Source: Acidobacteriota bacterium
GTDB lineage: Bacteria > Acidobacteriota > Blastocatellia > Chloracidobacteriales > Chloracidobacteriaceae
Assembly (NCBI GenBank): GCA_016208495.1
Contig: JACQXX010000004.1
Span: 1-59,667 of the forward strand
DNA length: 59,667 bases
Reading direction: 5' to 3'
In this document: piece after piece, positions 50,250 to 58,572 of the stretch
Numbering within the stretch: the first letter of the stretch is position 1
Layout of the letters: every line of letters starts with the position of its first letter
The notes under the pieces: model-generated
Told to the model about the DNA's origin: nothing
The model's database searches: none
What the model saw: the letters and a program-made list of their open reading frames with translations, nothing else
Translations under genes and position numbers: made by a program

Positions 50250-51769
50250 GTTTTTTCAAACGACATTTTTTCCTGGTGTGTCTGGTGGTGAGCCTGTGTG
50301 GCCTTCTGGTTTGGTTTGAACTGGCCGATGGGTCAGCTCGCCCCGGTGGCGGTCATTCATATGGCGGCAGCCGAAGAAGTAGCGGCGGCGGGAGTGGCGG
50401 GAGCGGTGGGAGTGGGAGCGGCGAAGGTCTTTTTTTCCTGCTGGAGTTGATTTTTCGCCTGATTTTTTACTATCCAAAAATCGGGATACCGCTCTTACTC
50501 ATTGTCATTGTGTGGTTTATCTATAGTTCACGCCACAGCCAGGTGCCATCATATTCATCGCGCGTTCCGCAAGAGTGGGAGCCCCTGCCGTCACCGGTGA
50601 CCATTTCCCAGCGATCAGATGCGCTCCGGGTCCATGATCCAAACTTTTCAGAAATTCTCTTCATGGACTTTGTGGCCGCGCTGTACGGTCGAGTCCACGA
50701 AGCCCGTGGTCGGCAGGGGCTTGAACCATACCGGTCTTTTGTCAGCCCGGATGCGTTGAACCAGCTTGCCTATCAAACTCCGGCGGACGTGGTCGGAGTG
50801 ACTGGAATCGTGCTTGGATCCGCCACCGTGATTGATTTCACCCCAGTTTCAGAGCCGGTAATCACCATCACAGTTGAATTTGAGACCAATTACACCGAAC
50901 TCAATCGCCACGGCGAGGGCCAGACGACCTGGTATGCCCGTGAACGATGGGCATTTCAGCGAAAACGGGATCTGCTGTCGCGCCCGCCGGAAAAGATCAC
51001 GGTTGACCGGTGTCCGAAGTGCAACGGGCCACTTGAAAAACGCCCGGACGGGAGTTGTGCCTTCTGTGGCGTCATGATTTCAGGCGGAGACTTTGACTGG
51101 TTTGTGATTCGGATTGAGTTGCTTGGTCGCGAAGATCGCGGGCCCGCCTTGACCCAGGATGTGCCCGAGCGGGGAACTGACCTGCCAACCGTGTTTCAAC
51201 CCAATGTTGAATTGGTGTTTAAGCAGTTCACTGTGTTGAATCCGACGTTTCAGTGGGGAGTCTTTGAAAAGCGCGTCCAGCACATTTTTCACCAGATTTA
51301 CCTGGCCTGGACCTCGCTGGATTGGGAGCAGGCCCGTCCCTTTGAAACGGACAATGTGTTCCAGATGCACCGCTACTGGATTCGCGAATATGAGCGGCAG
51401 GGACTGCGAAACGTGCTCAAAGAAATTCAAATCAGCCGCATTGATCTGGCCAAAGTCAAAGCGGATGCGTTTTTTGATGCGATTACTGTCCGCATTTTCG
51501 CCAGTTGCATTGATTACACGGAAGATTTGGCGGGGACGATTCTCTGTGGCAAGCCCAATAAACCGCGCATTTTCACTGAATACTGGACGTTCATTCGTCG
51601 CCGGGGAGTGGCTTCCGTGTCAAAAGGGAACTCAAGTTGCCCCAATTGCGGAGCGCCGCTCCATATCAATATGGCGGGTGTCTGTGAGTATTGCGGCAGC
51701 AAAATCACAAGCGGCGATTTTGACTGGGTCCTGAGCCGCATCGAACAGGATGACGCGTATCGAGGATGA
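50246..51769 (+). CDS. Membrane protein with two Tim44-like domain/zinc-ribbon units
   Basis: A 507-residue protein: signal anchor (about 6-26), a Gly/Ser-rich stretch (about 35-62), a second membrane helix (about 65-95), and then two similar units. Unit 1 ends in a zinc ribbon CPKCNGPLEKRPDGSCAFCG followed by GGDFDWF. Unit 2 ends in CPNCGAPLHINMAGVCEYCG followed by SGDFDWV. Each is preceded by a Tim44-like fold (MDFVAALYGRVHEARG; HIFHQIYLAWTSLDWEQARPF). The internal duplication is clear. It is coupled to the TPM gene and probably acts in the envelope. Confidence 0.72.
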   Translation: MSFFKRHFFLVCLVVSLCGLLVWFELADGSARPGGGHSYGGSRRSSGGGSGGSGGSGSGEGLFFLLELIFRLIFYYPKIGIPLLLIVIVWFIYSSRHSQVPSYSSRVPQEWEPLPSPVTISQRSDALRVHDPNFSEILFMDFVAALYGRVHEARGRQGLEPYRSFVSPDALNQLAYQTPADVVGVTGIVLGSATVIDFTPVSEPVITITVEFETNYTELNRHGEGQTTWYARERWAFQRKRDLLSRPPEKITVDRCPKCNGPLEKRPDGSCAFCGVMISGGDFDWFVIRIELLGREDRGPALTQDVPERGTDLPTVFQPNVELVFKQFTVLNPTFQWGVFEKRVQHIFHQIYLAWTSLDWEQARPFETDNVFQMHRYWIREYERQGLRNVLKEIQISRIDLAKVKADAFFDAITVRIFASCIDYTEDLAGTILCGKPNKPRIFTEYWTFIRRRGVASVSKGNSSCPNCGAPLHINMAGVCEYCGSKITSGDFDWVLSRIEQDDAYRG

Positions 51770-51778
51770 CAGGATGAC

Positions 51779-51871
51779 CAGATGACCAACTGACAGGGTG
51801 ACAAGGTGACAGGGTGACAGGGTGACATTCTTCAAAAACCCCGAACCCCGAACCCCGAACCCCGAACCCTA
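51779..51871. repeat. GTGACAGG octamers and CCCCGAA heptamers
   Basis: GACAGGGTGACAAGGTGACAGG-type units (about 51790-51827) are followed by four CCCCGAA heptamers (51837-51868). On the minus strand the heptamers start exactly at the TAG stop of the next gene (TAGGGTTCGGGG). Confidence 0.9.
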
Positions 51872-52195
51872 TTTCTTCTTAACAATGAGCGCTCTTTGTA
51901 ACTGATAGATAAACAACAACATCGAGAGTGAAAGCCCAATCACTGCACCGATTCCAATTCGGAGCAGGTCAGACGCAATCGGTAATCCGCTCAATGACCA
52001 GAACACCAGCACCGACAAAAACACAATCACATACCACAACCAGAGCAGATTTTTTCCGGCAACGCTGATTTCCGCGTTGCAGTTGGAACAGATTGTCGTG
52101 CGCTCAGGCACAATCCCATCAATGATTGGTTTTCCAACCCACAGTTTGCTGGCCGATGAAATCGTCGGCTTCTGGCAGTTGGGGCAAGGGTACAT
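51869..52195 (-). CDS. Small zinc-ribbon membrane protein
   Basis: A 108-residue protein with four cysteines in two CxxC pairs (CPNC at residues 4-7, CSNC at about 37-40) forming a likely zinc ribbon, then two transmembrane helices (about residues 50-72 and 77-100) and a basic KKK end. The family is not recognised. Its stop codon is fused to a heptamer array. Confidence 0.6.
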   Translation of the reverse strand: MYPCPNCQKPTISSASKLWVGKPIIDGIVPERTTICSNCNAEISVAGKNLLWLWYVIVFLSVLVFWSLSGLPIASDLLRIGIGAVIGLSLSMLLFIYQLQRALIVKKK

Positions 52196-52283
52196 GACTC
52201 GGTGGCTCCGCTGTTTCTTGAAGGTTTGTTCGTGATCTGAAGTGAGTGGTGTGGCCGGGAATTCTATTTCGAAAGCAAGAAAA

Positions 52284-53345
52284 ATGAAAACATTTCTCCA
52301 GTTTCAACAAGGTATTCAATCCATTCCGATGGCGGCAAGCTGGCATTTGTCTGATTTAGGCGAAGCACGCGGCAAACAGGAATTATTTACCCGTCAGTCA
52401 CCACAAAAGTTAAAAGTCCTCAGGGAACATGCCTTGATTGAAAGCGCTGTCTCATCGAATCGAATCGAAGGGGTTGAAATTGATCACAAACGGATTGGAA
52501 CCGTTCTGTTTGGGAAATCGCTGTTGCACAATCGAGATGAGGAAGAAATCCGGGGCTACCGGAATGCACTTCAGTTCATTCACAATCAAGGTGCTCGGCT
52601 TCGGTTGGATTCTGATCTGGTGTGCCGACTCCATGCGTTGACTCGGGGGCTGGCTGGCGATGCTGGTCAGTTTAAAACCAGGGAAAGCCACATTATTGAA
52701 AAATACCCTGATGGTCGTCAGCGAGTTCGGTTCCAAACTGTCTCGGTCTCAGAAACTCCACAGGCAGTTATTGAATTGATTGCGCTTTGGCATCAATGTT
52801 TGGAAGAGCGATGGGTTCATCCGCTGATTGCGATGGCCGCGTTCAATCTGGATTTTCTGTGCATTCATCCCTTTCGAGATGGCAATGGGCGTGTTTCCAG
52901 ACTGTTGTTTCTGCTCCAATGTTACCAGCTTGGGTATGAAGTCGGGCGATACATTAGTTTGGAACGGATCATTGAGCAAAACAAAGAGCGATACTATGAA
53001 ACCCTGGAAGCCAGTTCACAGCGGTGGCACCAGGGTCACCACGATCCCTGGCCGGTGATTCATTTCTTTCTCTTTGTTCTCAAAACGGCGTACCAGGAAT
53101 TTGAGCATCGGTTTGAACAAGCTTCAGCCCCCAAAGGGTCAAAAACCGAACTGATTGAGGCAGCAATTCGATCTGGTTCCGATACTTTTACCATGACTGA
53201 TTTGGAACGAGCCGCTCCTGGCGTGAGCCGAGACATGATCCGTGCAGTTCTCAAACGGCTCAAAGATGATGGACAGGTTATGTGTCTTGGTCGTGGTCCT
53301 GGTGCCAGATGGTCTGTTATTTCCCAAAAACAGCCCAAAGAATAA
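52284..53345 (+). CDS. Fic family AMP-transferase with C-terminal winged helix
   Basis: A 353-residue Fic protein that would transfer AMP (or a related group) to a target hydroxyl. The active-site motif is HPFRDGNGRVSR (about residues 194-205). The inhibitory-helix motif SSNRIEG (about 56-62) precedes it, so this is a class II, self-inhibited enzyme. The last 65 residues form a winged helix-turn-helix (FTMTDLERAAPGVSRDMIRAVL). ATG 52284 is chosen over 52242 because the homologous part begins with KTFLQFQQGIQ. Confidence 0.9.
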   Translation: MKTFLQFQQGIQSIPMAASWHLSDLGEARGKQELFTRQSPQKLKVLREHALIESAVSSNRIEGVEIDHKRIGTVLFGKSLLHNRDEEEIRGYRNALQFIHNQGARLRLDSDLVCRLHALTRGLAGDAGQFKTRESHIIEKYPDGRQRVRFQTVSVSETPQAVIELIALWHQCLEERWVHPLIAMAAFNLDFLCIHPFRDGNGRVSRLLFLLQCYQLGYEVGRYISLERIIEQNKERYYETLEASSQRWHQGHHDPWPVIHFFLFVLKTAYQEFEHRFEQASAPKGSKTELIEAAIRSGSDTFTMTDLERAAPGVSRDMIRAVLKRLKDDGQVMCLGRGPGARWSVISQKQPKE

Positions 53346-53408
53346 GGGTATTACCCTTAAAAGAGGGTAAGAAAGAGGGTAATGTCATTGGGGCTGAGGG
53401 CTCAGGGT

Positions 53409-53560
53409 ATAAGCGCCAGGATAAGAACCCCCGCGTCTTTTCCGTTGGTATTGAATGACGCTCTTGTAGGGCCTGGGTCTCGTCCTGGCCGTGACCGTGG
53501 GCTTCGCACCACGGCTATTAAACAGCGACCCTGCGGGCCTGAATACAAGAACTTCATTGC
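53409..53560. mobile_element. Element F, truncated copy
   Basis: Begins TATAAGCGCCAGGATAAGAA and matches the element at 35041-35207 in reverse orientation, with shared blocks CTTTTCCGTTGG, GTGGGCTTCGCACCACGGC and TATTAAACA. The right terminal repeat is missing. The rest of the gap (53561-53674) is AT-rich and ends in a GACTACT heptamer array (53641-53665). Confidence 0.65.
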
Positions 53561-53674
53561 GAAAAGGTATTATACCAGGTTGCAATGAAATGATTGTATT
53601 AAAGAATAATCAAGTAGTTCAATCAAATAAACTTAGTGAACTACTGACTACTGACTACTGACTACAAACTGGCA

Positions 53675-54691
53675 TTACTCCGAGGGATTTGGAGCCACTG
53701 GAAGCGCTTCGTTGAGGCGGCGGCGGACATCCGTCTCGATTTCCGTAAAGAGCAAGGTTTTGGTGATGGTGAAAAATGCGGTCAGCAGGCTGTGAAGCGG
53801 AAACATCACCATACAAAACCAGATAAACGCATAACCCAGTTGGTGAAAAAGAACGGCAACCGCACAGGCGGTCCCAAAGACAGTTCCCCACCGGAGCAAC
53901 CAGTAAACCGAGAGCAGCCGCCAGTTTCTCCCAAAGTAGGTTTGACTGGAGAGCAGTGGATCCTGATTAAAGCGGTCAAGAAGCAGAAATTCCATGACAA
54001 AACTGCTGCTGCCAAACGCATACAGCGGTGGAATCAACGCGATTGGGAACAGAAGTGAGGCGAATGACCAGGGGCTGAACTCGCCCGTAAACGTTGGGAT
54101 CAGAAAAAAAATACCCCAGATTGCAATCAGAAGTCGGTAGGCCCCAATGACCGGTACCGTGCTGAGCAGTGATGCGAGGTGTTCTGAGATCTGACCCGTA
54201 ATCCGGTGCCATTGCAGCGCTTCACCTGCTTTGTAAAAACCAGTCGTTACCGTCAACGTTGCCAGTTGCCAGAGATTGATAACGACACACAACGCAATCA
54301 ACGCAACCGCTACCGGCCAGTAGAGAGCACCTGAAATACCAGGGTCGTTAAACATCAACCAGCCGATGGTAAGAGCACGAAAACCCATTTCTAAAAAAAG
54401 ACCCAGCGGCACAAAAAACCAGGGAAACAATGCCAGCGCTTCCCTGAGTGCTGTGAATAATAATCCCACGGGTAAAGGTGGGGTATTGTTCAGAATCTCG
54501 GTTATTCGCCAGTTCAGACCCAGCGGGCGTTGATAAACCAGTACACCGCTTCGGAGGTCAGTTTCAGCCGGTAAGACCGAGTGGCAGCGCTCACACATAC
54601 CAGTCTTCGGGTCGAACAAATCAGCCTGATGGCACACGTCACAGCGTGTCGGGAGCAGTTCCTGTTTGATATGGAATGTTTTGAACTCCAT
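53675..54691 (-). CDS. Polytopic membrane protein with N-terminal zinc finger
   Basis: A 338-residue protein. Residues 17-36 have CDVC...CERC, a likely zinc finger, followed by a soluble segment and about five to six transmembrane helices (about 75-110, 120-150, 185-215, 220-240, 255-300). AGGA nine bases upstream supports the ATG at 54691. No family recognised, but CxxC plus DUF975-like membrane topology suggests an uncharacterised envelope protein. Confidence 0.6.
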   Translation of the reverse strand: MEFKTFHIKQELLPTRCDVCHQADLFDPKTGMCERCHSVLPAETDLRSGVLVYQRPLGLNWRITEILNNTPPLPVGLLFTALREALALFPWFFVPLGLFLEMGFRALTIGWLMFNDPGISGALYWPVAVALIALCVVINLWQLATLTVTTGFYKAGEALQWHRITGQISEHLASLLSTVPVIGAYRLLIAIWGIFFLIPTFTGEFSPWSFASLLFPIALIPPLYAFGSSSFVMEFLLLDRFNQDPLLSSQTYFGRNWRLLSVYWLLRWGTVFGTACAVAVLFHQLGYAFIWFCMVMFPLHSLLTAFFTITKTLLFTEIETDVRRRLNEALPVAPNPSE

Positions 54692-54730
54692 ATGATTGGT
54701 TCCTTTTGAAGTAGAGCATTTCAGAAAAGG

Positions 54731-54803
54731 GTTCAGAGTATCGTCTTTAGACGAGAACAGTTCATTCTACATCAACTTCACGCCTGAAGATGTGACTCTG
54801 AAC
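54731..54803. repeat. Element C, copy 2
   Basis: A 73-bp unit with ends GTTCAGAGTA and GACTCTGAAC and the inner hairpin TCGTCTTTAGACGA. It matches 15567-15648. It sits in the divergent gap upstream of the PqqD-like gene. Confidence 0.65.
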
Positions 54804-54928
54804 TTTTGCCCACAGTCCAAAATACAGTGAAACCAGTTGTCAGGTAGACTGTAGATGCATATAGTCAGTTCCCCAAAAGTTTACAATCCCCAAGTCCTGA
54901 ACCCTAAATCCTGGTGTTGGAGTTATTT

Positions 54929-55387
54929 ATGTCTTCAGTGTTTTACAGAATCCAATCGCCGCACGTCATTCGCGAGCAATTTGACGATGAGGTTGTGATT
55001 GTCAATCTTGAAAGCGGTGCTTATTACAGCCTTGATGATGTTGGTGCTGTGGTCTGGACCTGCCTGGAACAAAAACAGCCGATTGTGGAAATTGTGGCCA
55101 GTGTCCGCGCCAAATACGCTGGTGAGACGGCTGAAATTGAGACGGGAACCCACCAGTTTCTTGAACTTCTTTGCTCTGAAGGGTTGATCAATGCCGATCC
55201 AACCTGGTCCACGCTCTCATCTTCAACGGCTGGTTCAATCTATGAAACAGGCACCAGCAAGCTGAATTTTACTGCCCCGAAACTCAATAAATACACTGAC
55301 ATGCAGGATTTGCTCCTGCTTGATCCGATTCACGAAGTGGACGAAACCGGATGGCCGACTGCGAAAACCTCATCTTCGACCAATTAA
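54929..55387 (+). CDS. PqqD-family peptide-binding protein
   Basis: A 152-residue protein whose first 95 residues match PqqD/RiPP recognition elements (VIREQFDDEVVIVNLESGAYYSLDDVGAVVW, then GLINADP). Such domains bind leader peptides for a modifying enzyme. A C-terminal tail of about 55 residues is low-complexity. GGAG six bases upstream supports ATG 54929. It overlaps the HprK-like gene by 37 bases in another frame, so the two act together. Confidence 0.82.
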   Translation: MSSVFYRIQSPHVIREQFDDEVVIVNLESGAYYSLDDVGAVVWTCLEQKQPIVEIVASVRAKYAGETAEIETGTHQFLELLCSEGLINADPTWSTLSSSTAGSIYETGTSKLNFTAPKLNKYTDMQDLLLLDPIHEVDETGWPTAKTSSSTN

Positions 55388-56430
55388 GCCCACCTCCTGT
55401 GGAATCAATCACTGACTACTATCAGGCAAATTTTGAGGCGTTTGAACAGGCCACACGTCGTGGCGAACCTGTACCTGACCGATTTTATGCCATCGCTGGA
55501 TTTACGATTCAGCTTCGATTTGCTGGTCCAGCACTGATTCGATTGATTCTTCCTGCGCTGGAACATCTCGCCGTGGAGGCCGTTCCCACACCGGACCTGA
55601 CCATTGATTTGTGGGACAGTACATCCACTTCAATTGGGGCACCGCCTCCACCCTGGAATGCCGGGCGACATTTTGCCCATGGCGAAGTCAAAGAATTTTG
55701 TACTGATCGGTTTTATACCCACCTGGATGTCGGCCCGAATGCGCTCAGCTTACTCGACTTTGACCGGAAACGGGCCATTTTTTGGGTGCCAGATCAGAGC
55801 GCAATTCCCGATTATGAAGTCTCGGTGCCGCTCCGGACTATTTTGCACATCTGGCTGAGTCGCTTTGGACGCCATATTGTTCATGCCGGGGCGGTTGGTC
55901 TCCCAACTGGTGGTGTGCTGCTCATTGGCCATGGCGGCGCTGGGAAATCAAACACGGCGCTGTCCTGTCTTGGATCTGAATTGAAATATCTGAGCGACGA
56001 CCATTGTCTGGTTGCGGCAGAACCGGAACCAACCGTCTACAGTGTCTATGGTACTGGGAAGTTGTTTCCCGAGGACATTGCCCAGATTCCGGTATTGGCG
56101 TCACTTGGTGATGACGCTCCGATTTTGCAGACCGAAAAGGCACTTTTTTACCTGCACCGGCATTTCTCACACAAGATTCTGACAGAATTTCCATTAAAAG
56201 CCCTGTTATTGCTACAGGTTACCGGGAAGGTGGATTCCCGCCTGGAGCCGGTTTCCGGTGCGGTGGGGCTTCGTGCCCTGGCCCCAGGGCAAATGATGCA
56301 ATGGCCAACCGCTGGACCCGCGACGTTTCAAACCATTGCCCGTCTGTGTCGTCAACTTCCTTGTTATCGGTTTGAACTCGGCACCGACCGGGCGCAAATT
56401 CCACGAACGATTTTGGAATTGCTGACTTAG
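55351..56430 (+). CDS. HPr kinase-like (HprK) P-loop protein
   Basis: A 359-residue protein with Walker A GHGGAGKS (residues 193-200) and a YLSDDHCLV acidic motif after it, as in HprK/P-related kinases found next to PqqD-like proteins in lasso-peptide and related RiPP clusters. The N-terminal half is a beta-rich domain. No precursor peptide, asparagine-synthase-like cyclase or transglutaminase-like protease was found nearby, so the substrate is unknown. The overlap with the PqqD gene implies coupling. Confidence 0.8.
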   Translation: MADCENLIFDQLSPPPVESITDYYQANFEAFEQATRRGEPVPDRFYAIAGFTIQLRFAGPALIRLILPALEHLAVEAVPTPDLTIDLWDSTSTSIGAPPPPWNAGRHFAHGEVKEFCTDRFYTHLDVGPNALSLLDFDRKRAIFWVPDQSAIPDYEVSVPLRTILHIWLSRFGRHIVHAGAVGLPTGGVLLIGHGGAGKSNTALSCLGSELKYLSDDHCLVAAEPEPTVYSVYGTGKLFPEDIAQIPVLASLGDDAPILQTEKALFYLHRHFSHKILTEFPLKALLLLQVTGKVDSRLEPVSGAVGLRALAPGQMMQWPTAGPATFQTIARLCRQLPCYRFELGTDRAQIPRTILELLT

Positions 56431-56454
56431 GACCTACCCCAAAACTCAGATTTG

Positions 56455-56525
56455 GTCAGTACCAACCTGCGTGAGCGGATGGGCTGAGACGAACCGAACC
56501 CACCTGCTCACGCAGGTGGTACCGA
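56455..56525. repeat. Palindrome G, copy 2
   Basis: GTCAGTACCAACCTGCGTGAG on one side and CTCACGCAGGTGGTACCGAC on the other, with a few mismatches; related to 44670-44741. It follows the HprK-like stop by 25 bases and may serve as its terminator. Confidence 0.7.
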
Positions 56526-56584
56526 CTCATTGACCAGCTTGAGTGCGTTATTATCTAGGTTTGACAACTCCGGGATTTGAGTTG

Positions 56585-56855
56585 ATGCGGTTTCCGCCCG
56601 CAGGGCGCCGGACAGTAGCCGTAGGGTGCGCCGCTTTGGGCGCTCCCTACGGACGTCGGTCCATCTCCTCTTTGCGCCCGGATGGGCGCTGGAAAATCAG
56701 TTTGGTCATCAATTTGGCCAGGTTTCATTATCCTTGAAGCTTTGATCCAGCGCCCTGCCGGGCGCGAACCTGTCTTGCACTACATTCCGGTGGGTGCGCC
56801 TCAAAGCAGGCTGCCCACCGGCTACTTTCCACCGCCCTGCGGGCGAAATCCGACC
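56585..56855. repeat. Composite palindromic repeat, copy 4
   Basis: Modules CGCCCGCAGGGCGCCGG, GCGCCCGGATGGGCGC, GCGCCCTGCCGGGCGC and CCGGTGGG...CCCACCGG recur in the same order as at 27730-28005. Some palindromes carry GCAGGGCG in place of GATGGGCG, showing compensating changes in both arms. Confidence 0.6.
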
Positions 56856-56869
56856 TTTCCACAACAGGC

Positions 56870-58408
56870 TTACTTTTCATTCTTCATTCTTTCAAAAAAA
56901 TCCGGAGCATTTTTCATTGCCACTTGAAGTGCTTTTTCCGCCAGTTCATTGGCGCCAGCGCGGGTTGCGGCACGGGCGAGGTACCATTGCACGCGCCAGT
57001 GGTGACATCCCAGTTCCCAAGCTTTGGTAAATTCAGCTACCGCCAGCGCCACGCGCCCGTTTTTTTCAAGTGTCAACCCTGACCACAACCGCAAATATCC
57101 ATCCGTTGGAAAATAAGCCCGATAATGCCAGATGCCGCCACCGTTGGCGTTGCACAGAATGGGCGAACTGGTGGCGATTTCCGATTCCGCCGCCAGTTGT
57201 TCATTCACATCTAACGACAAGAAACTGGTTTGGAAGGCTGGTGCGGTGTCGCCAAGCGATGAGAGAAAAGAAATCGCGCCAGGGAACTGGGCTTTGAGCC
57301 CGCACCACAGGGCTGGTTGGTGACGTTCGATCAGCGTGTCCAGCGATGGACGCTCTCGTTTTGGACGCTCCATCAAGTGTTCGTAAAGGCGATTGAACTG
57401 AGTGGCTGTTTTGTCAGCGCCAAAGAATTGCCGGGCGTACCGTTGAGCATTTTCACCAAGCCGTTGCCGGAGTTCCACATCGCGGGCAAGCCGTTCGATT
57501 GCTTTCGGATAGTGGGCTTCGGATTCAACAATCAGCCCGGTCTGGCCATTCAGGACCAAATCCCGCGCACCGCCAAAGGGAAAAATAACCGGTGGGACAC
57601 CTACCAGCATGGCTTCCTGGAGTACGAGTTCCGCTGCCGCATAATTGTCAGGGCACAACGGATAGCCAAACACATCCAGTTGTTCAAACACTGATTTGAC
57701 ATCTTCAATCTGACCCAGAAGAACAAATCGTTCCGGATGCCGGGCTTGCTGAACTTGAGATTGAACCCGTTTGATACTGGCGCCAGTGCCGACGATGACA
57801 ATTTTTATCTCTGGCAGGTTTATTTCATCATGCAGCCGGACAAAATCTGGGTGCATTTTGATGAAATCCACCATCCCGATATACCCAACAGTGAATATTG
57901 ACTGTGGCCTCCGGGAAAATCCTGACAGCCGATGGGGATCACATCCAGCCAATATCATGGTCGTTTTTTGGTCAGCCGAAGGGAGTTGAAACGCTGGGTG
58001 CCTGGCGGTGTACGGGCTACAGGCAACAACAAAATCAGCATATTCAATTAGTTCCGGGATGATGACCTGTGGCGCGCCATCACCCGCGATATGAATCCAG
58101 ACGACCATCCGGCACGGCGGCAAGTCTGACGAGAGCACCTGATAGAGTTCCGGTGTGTTCCAGAAATGCACGTGAACCACATCGGCAGCGGCAATTTCAG
58201 CCCAGAGTGCTTCATCCGAAAGCGCATTGAGCACCGTCAGCCCGGCTGATTGGGCAAGCTTCAGTGTCTGAGGATTGGCTGGTATCAGAGAGACCAGCCG
58301 ATGACAAAACACAGGTGATTGTCTGGCTGACTCGCCGGCAACGTGGATGACAGCCCGGCTGCCTCCACCGGACGATAGTTGGTGCAGGATGTGCAGAACT
58401 GTAGTCAT
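56870..58408 (-). CDS. Glycosyltransferase family 4-like protein with C-terminal extension
   Basis: A 512-residue GT-B enzyme. The donor-binding half shows VGYIGMVDFIKMHPDF, FVLLGQIEDVKSVFEQLDVFGYPL and the EX7E-like region AELVLQEAMLVGVPPVIFPFGG. After about residue 370 a C-terminal extension carries TPR-like helices (ALAVAEFTKAWELGC). ATG 58408 is preferred over 58462 because the GT fold starts TTVLHILHQLSSGGG. The sugar and acceptor are unknown. The next glycosyltransferase lies upstream on the same strand. Confidence 0.85.
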   Translation of the reverse strand: MTTVLHILHQLSSGGGSRAVIHVAGESARQSPVFCHRLVSLIPANPQTLKLAQSAGLTVLNALSDEALWAEIAAADVVHVHFWNTPELYQVLSSDLPPCRMVVWIHIAGDGAPQVIIPELIEYADFVVACSPYTARHPAFQLPSADQKTTMILAGCDPHRLSGFSRRPQSIFTVGYIGMVDFIKMHPDFVRLHDEINLPEIKIVIVGTGASIKRVQSQVQQARHPERFVLLGQIEDVKSVFEQLDVFGYPLCPDNYAAAELVLQEAMLVGVPPVIFPFGGARDLVLNGQTGLIVESEAHYPKAIERLARDVELRQRLGENAQRYARQFFGADKTATQFNRLYEHLMERPKRERPSLDTLIERHQPALWCGLKAQFPGAISFLSSLGDTAPAFQTSFLSLDVNEQLAAESEIATSSPILCNANGGGIWHYRAYFPTDGYLRLWSGLTLEKNGRVALAVAEFTKAWELGCHHWRVQWYLARAATRAGANELAEKALQVAMKNAPDFFERMKNEK

Positions 58409-58424
58409 GAGGGAAGTGAATGAA

Positions 58425-58572
58425 AAGCGAGTAGCGAGTAGCGAGTAGTCAGAAAAAAACATTCTGACTTAAGTTTCAAACTGCAGGTTCGGTTGATTGG
58501 GTTAGGAGTTACAGTATTATCCAAAAAGAACCCTGGATTGACTACTCGCTACTCGCTACTCACTACTCGCTT
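58425..58572. repeat. GAGTAGC heptamer arrays in inverted arrangement
   Basis: GCGAGTAGCGAGTAGCGAGTAG (58428-58448) and, about 90 bases on, CTACTCGCTACTCGCTACTC (58540-58570) are reverse complements. They bracket the gap between the two glycosyltransferase genes. Confidence 0.85.

Noticed and set aside
53382-53588. 68-aa plus-strand open frame (DRGLRTTAIKQRP)
   Set aside because: Translation of element F; the same peptide appears in the 35041 copy, so it is repeat-derived and not a gene.
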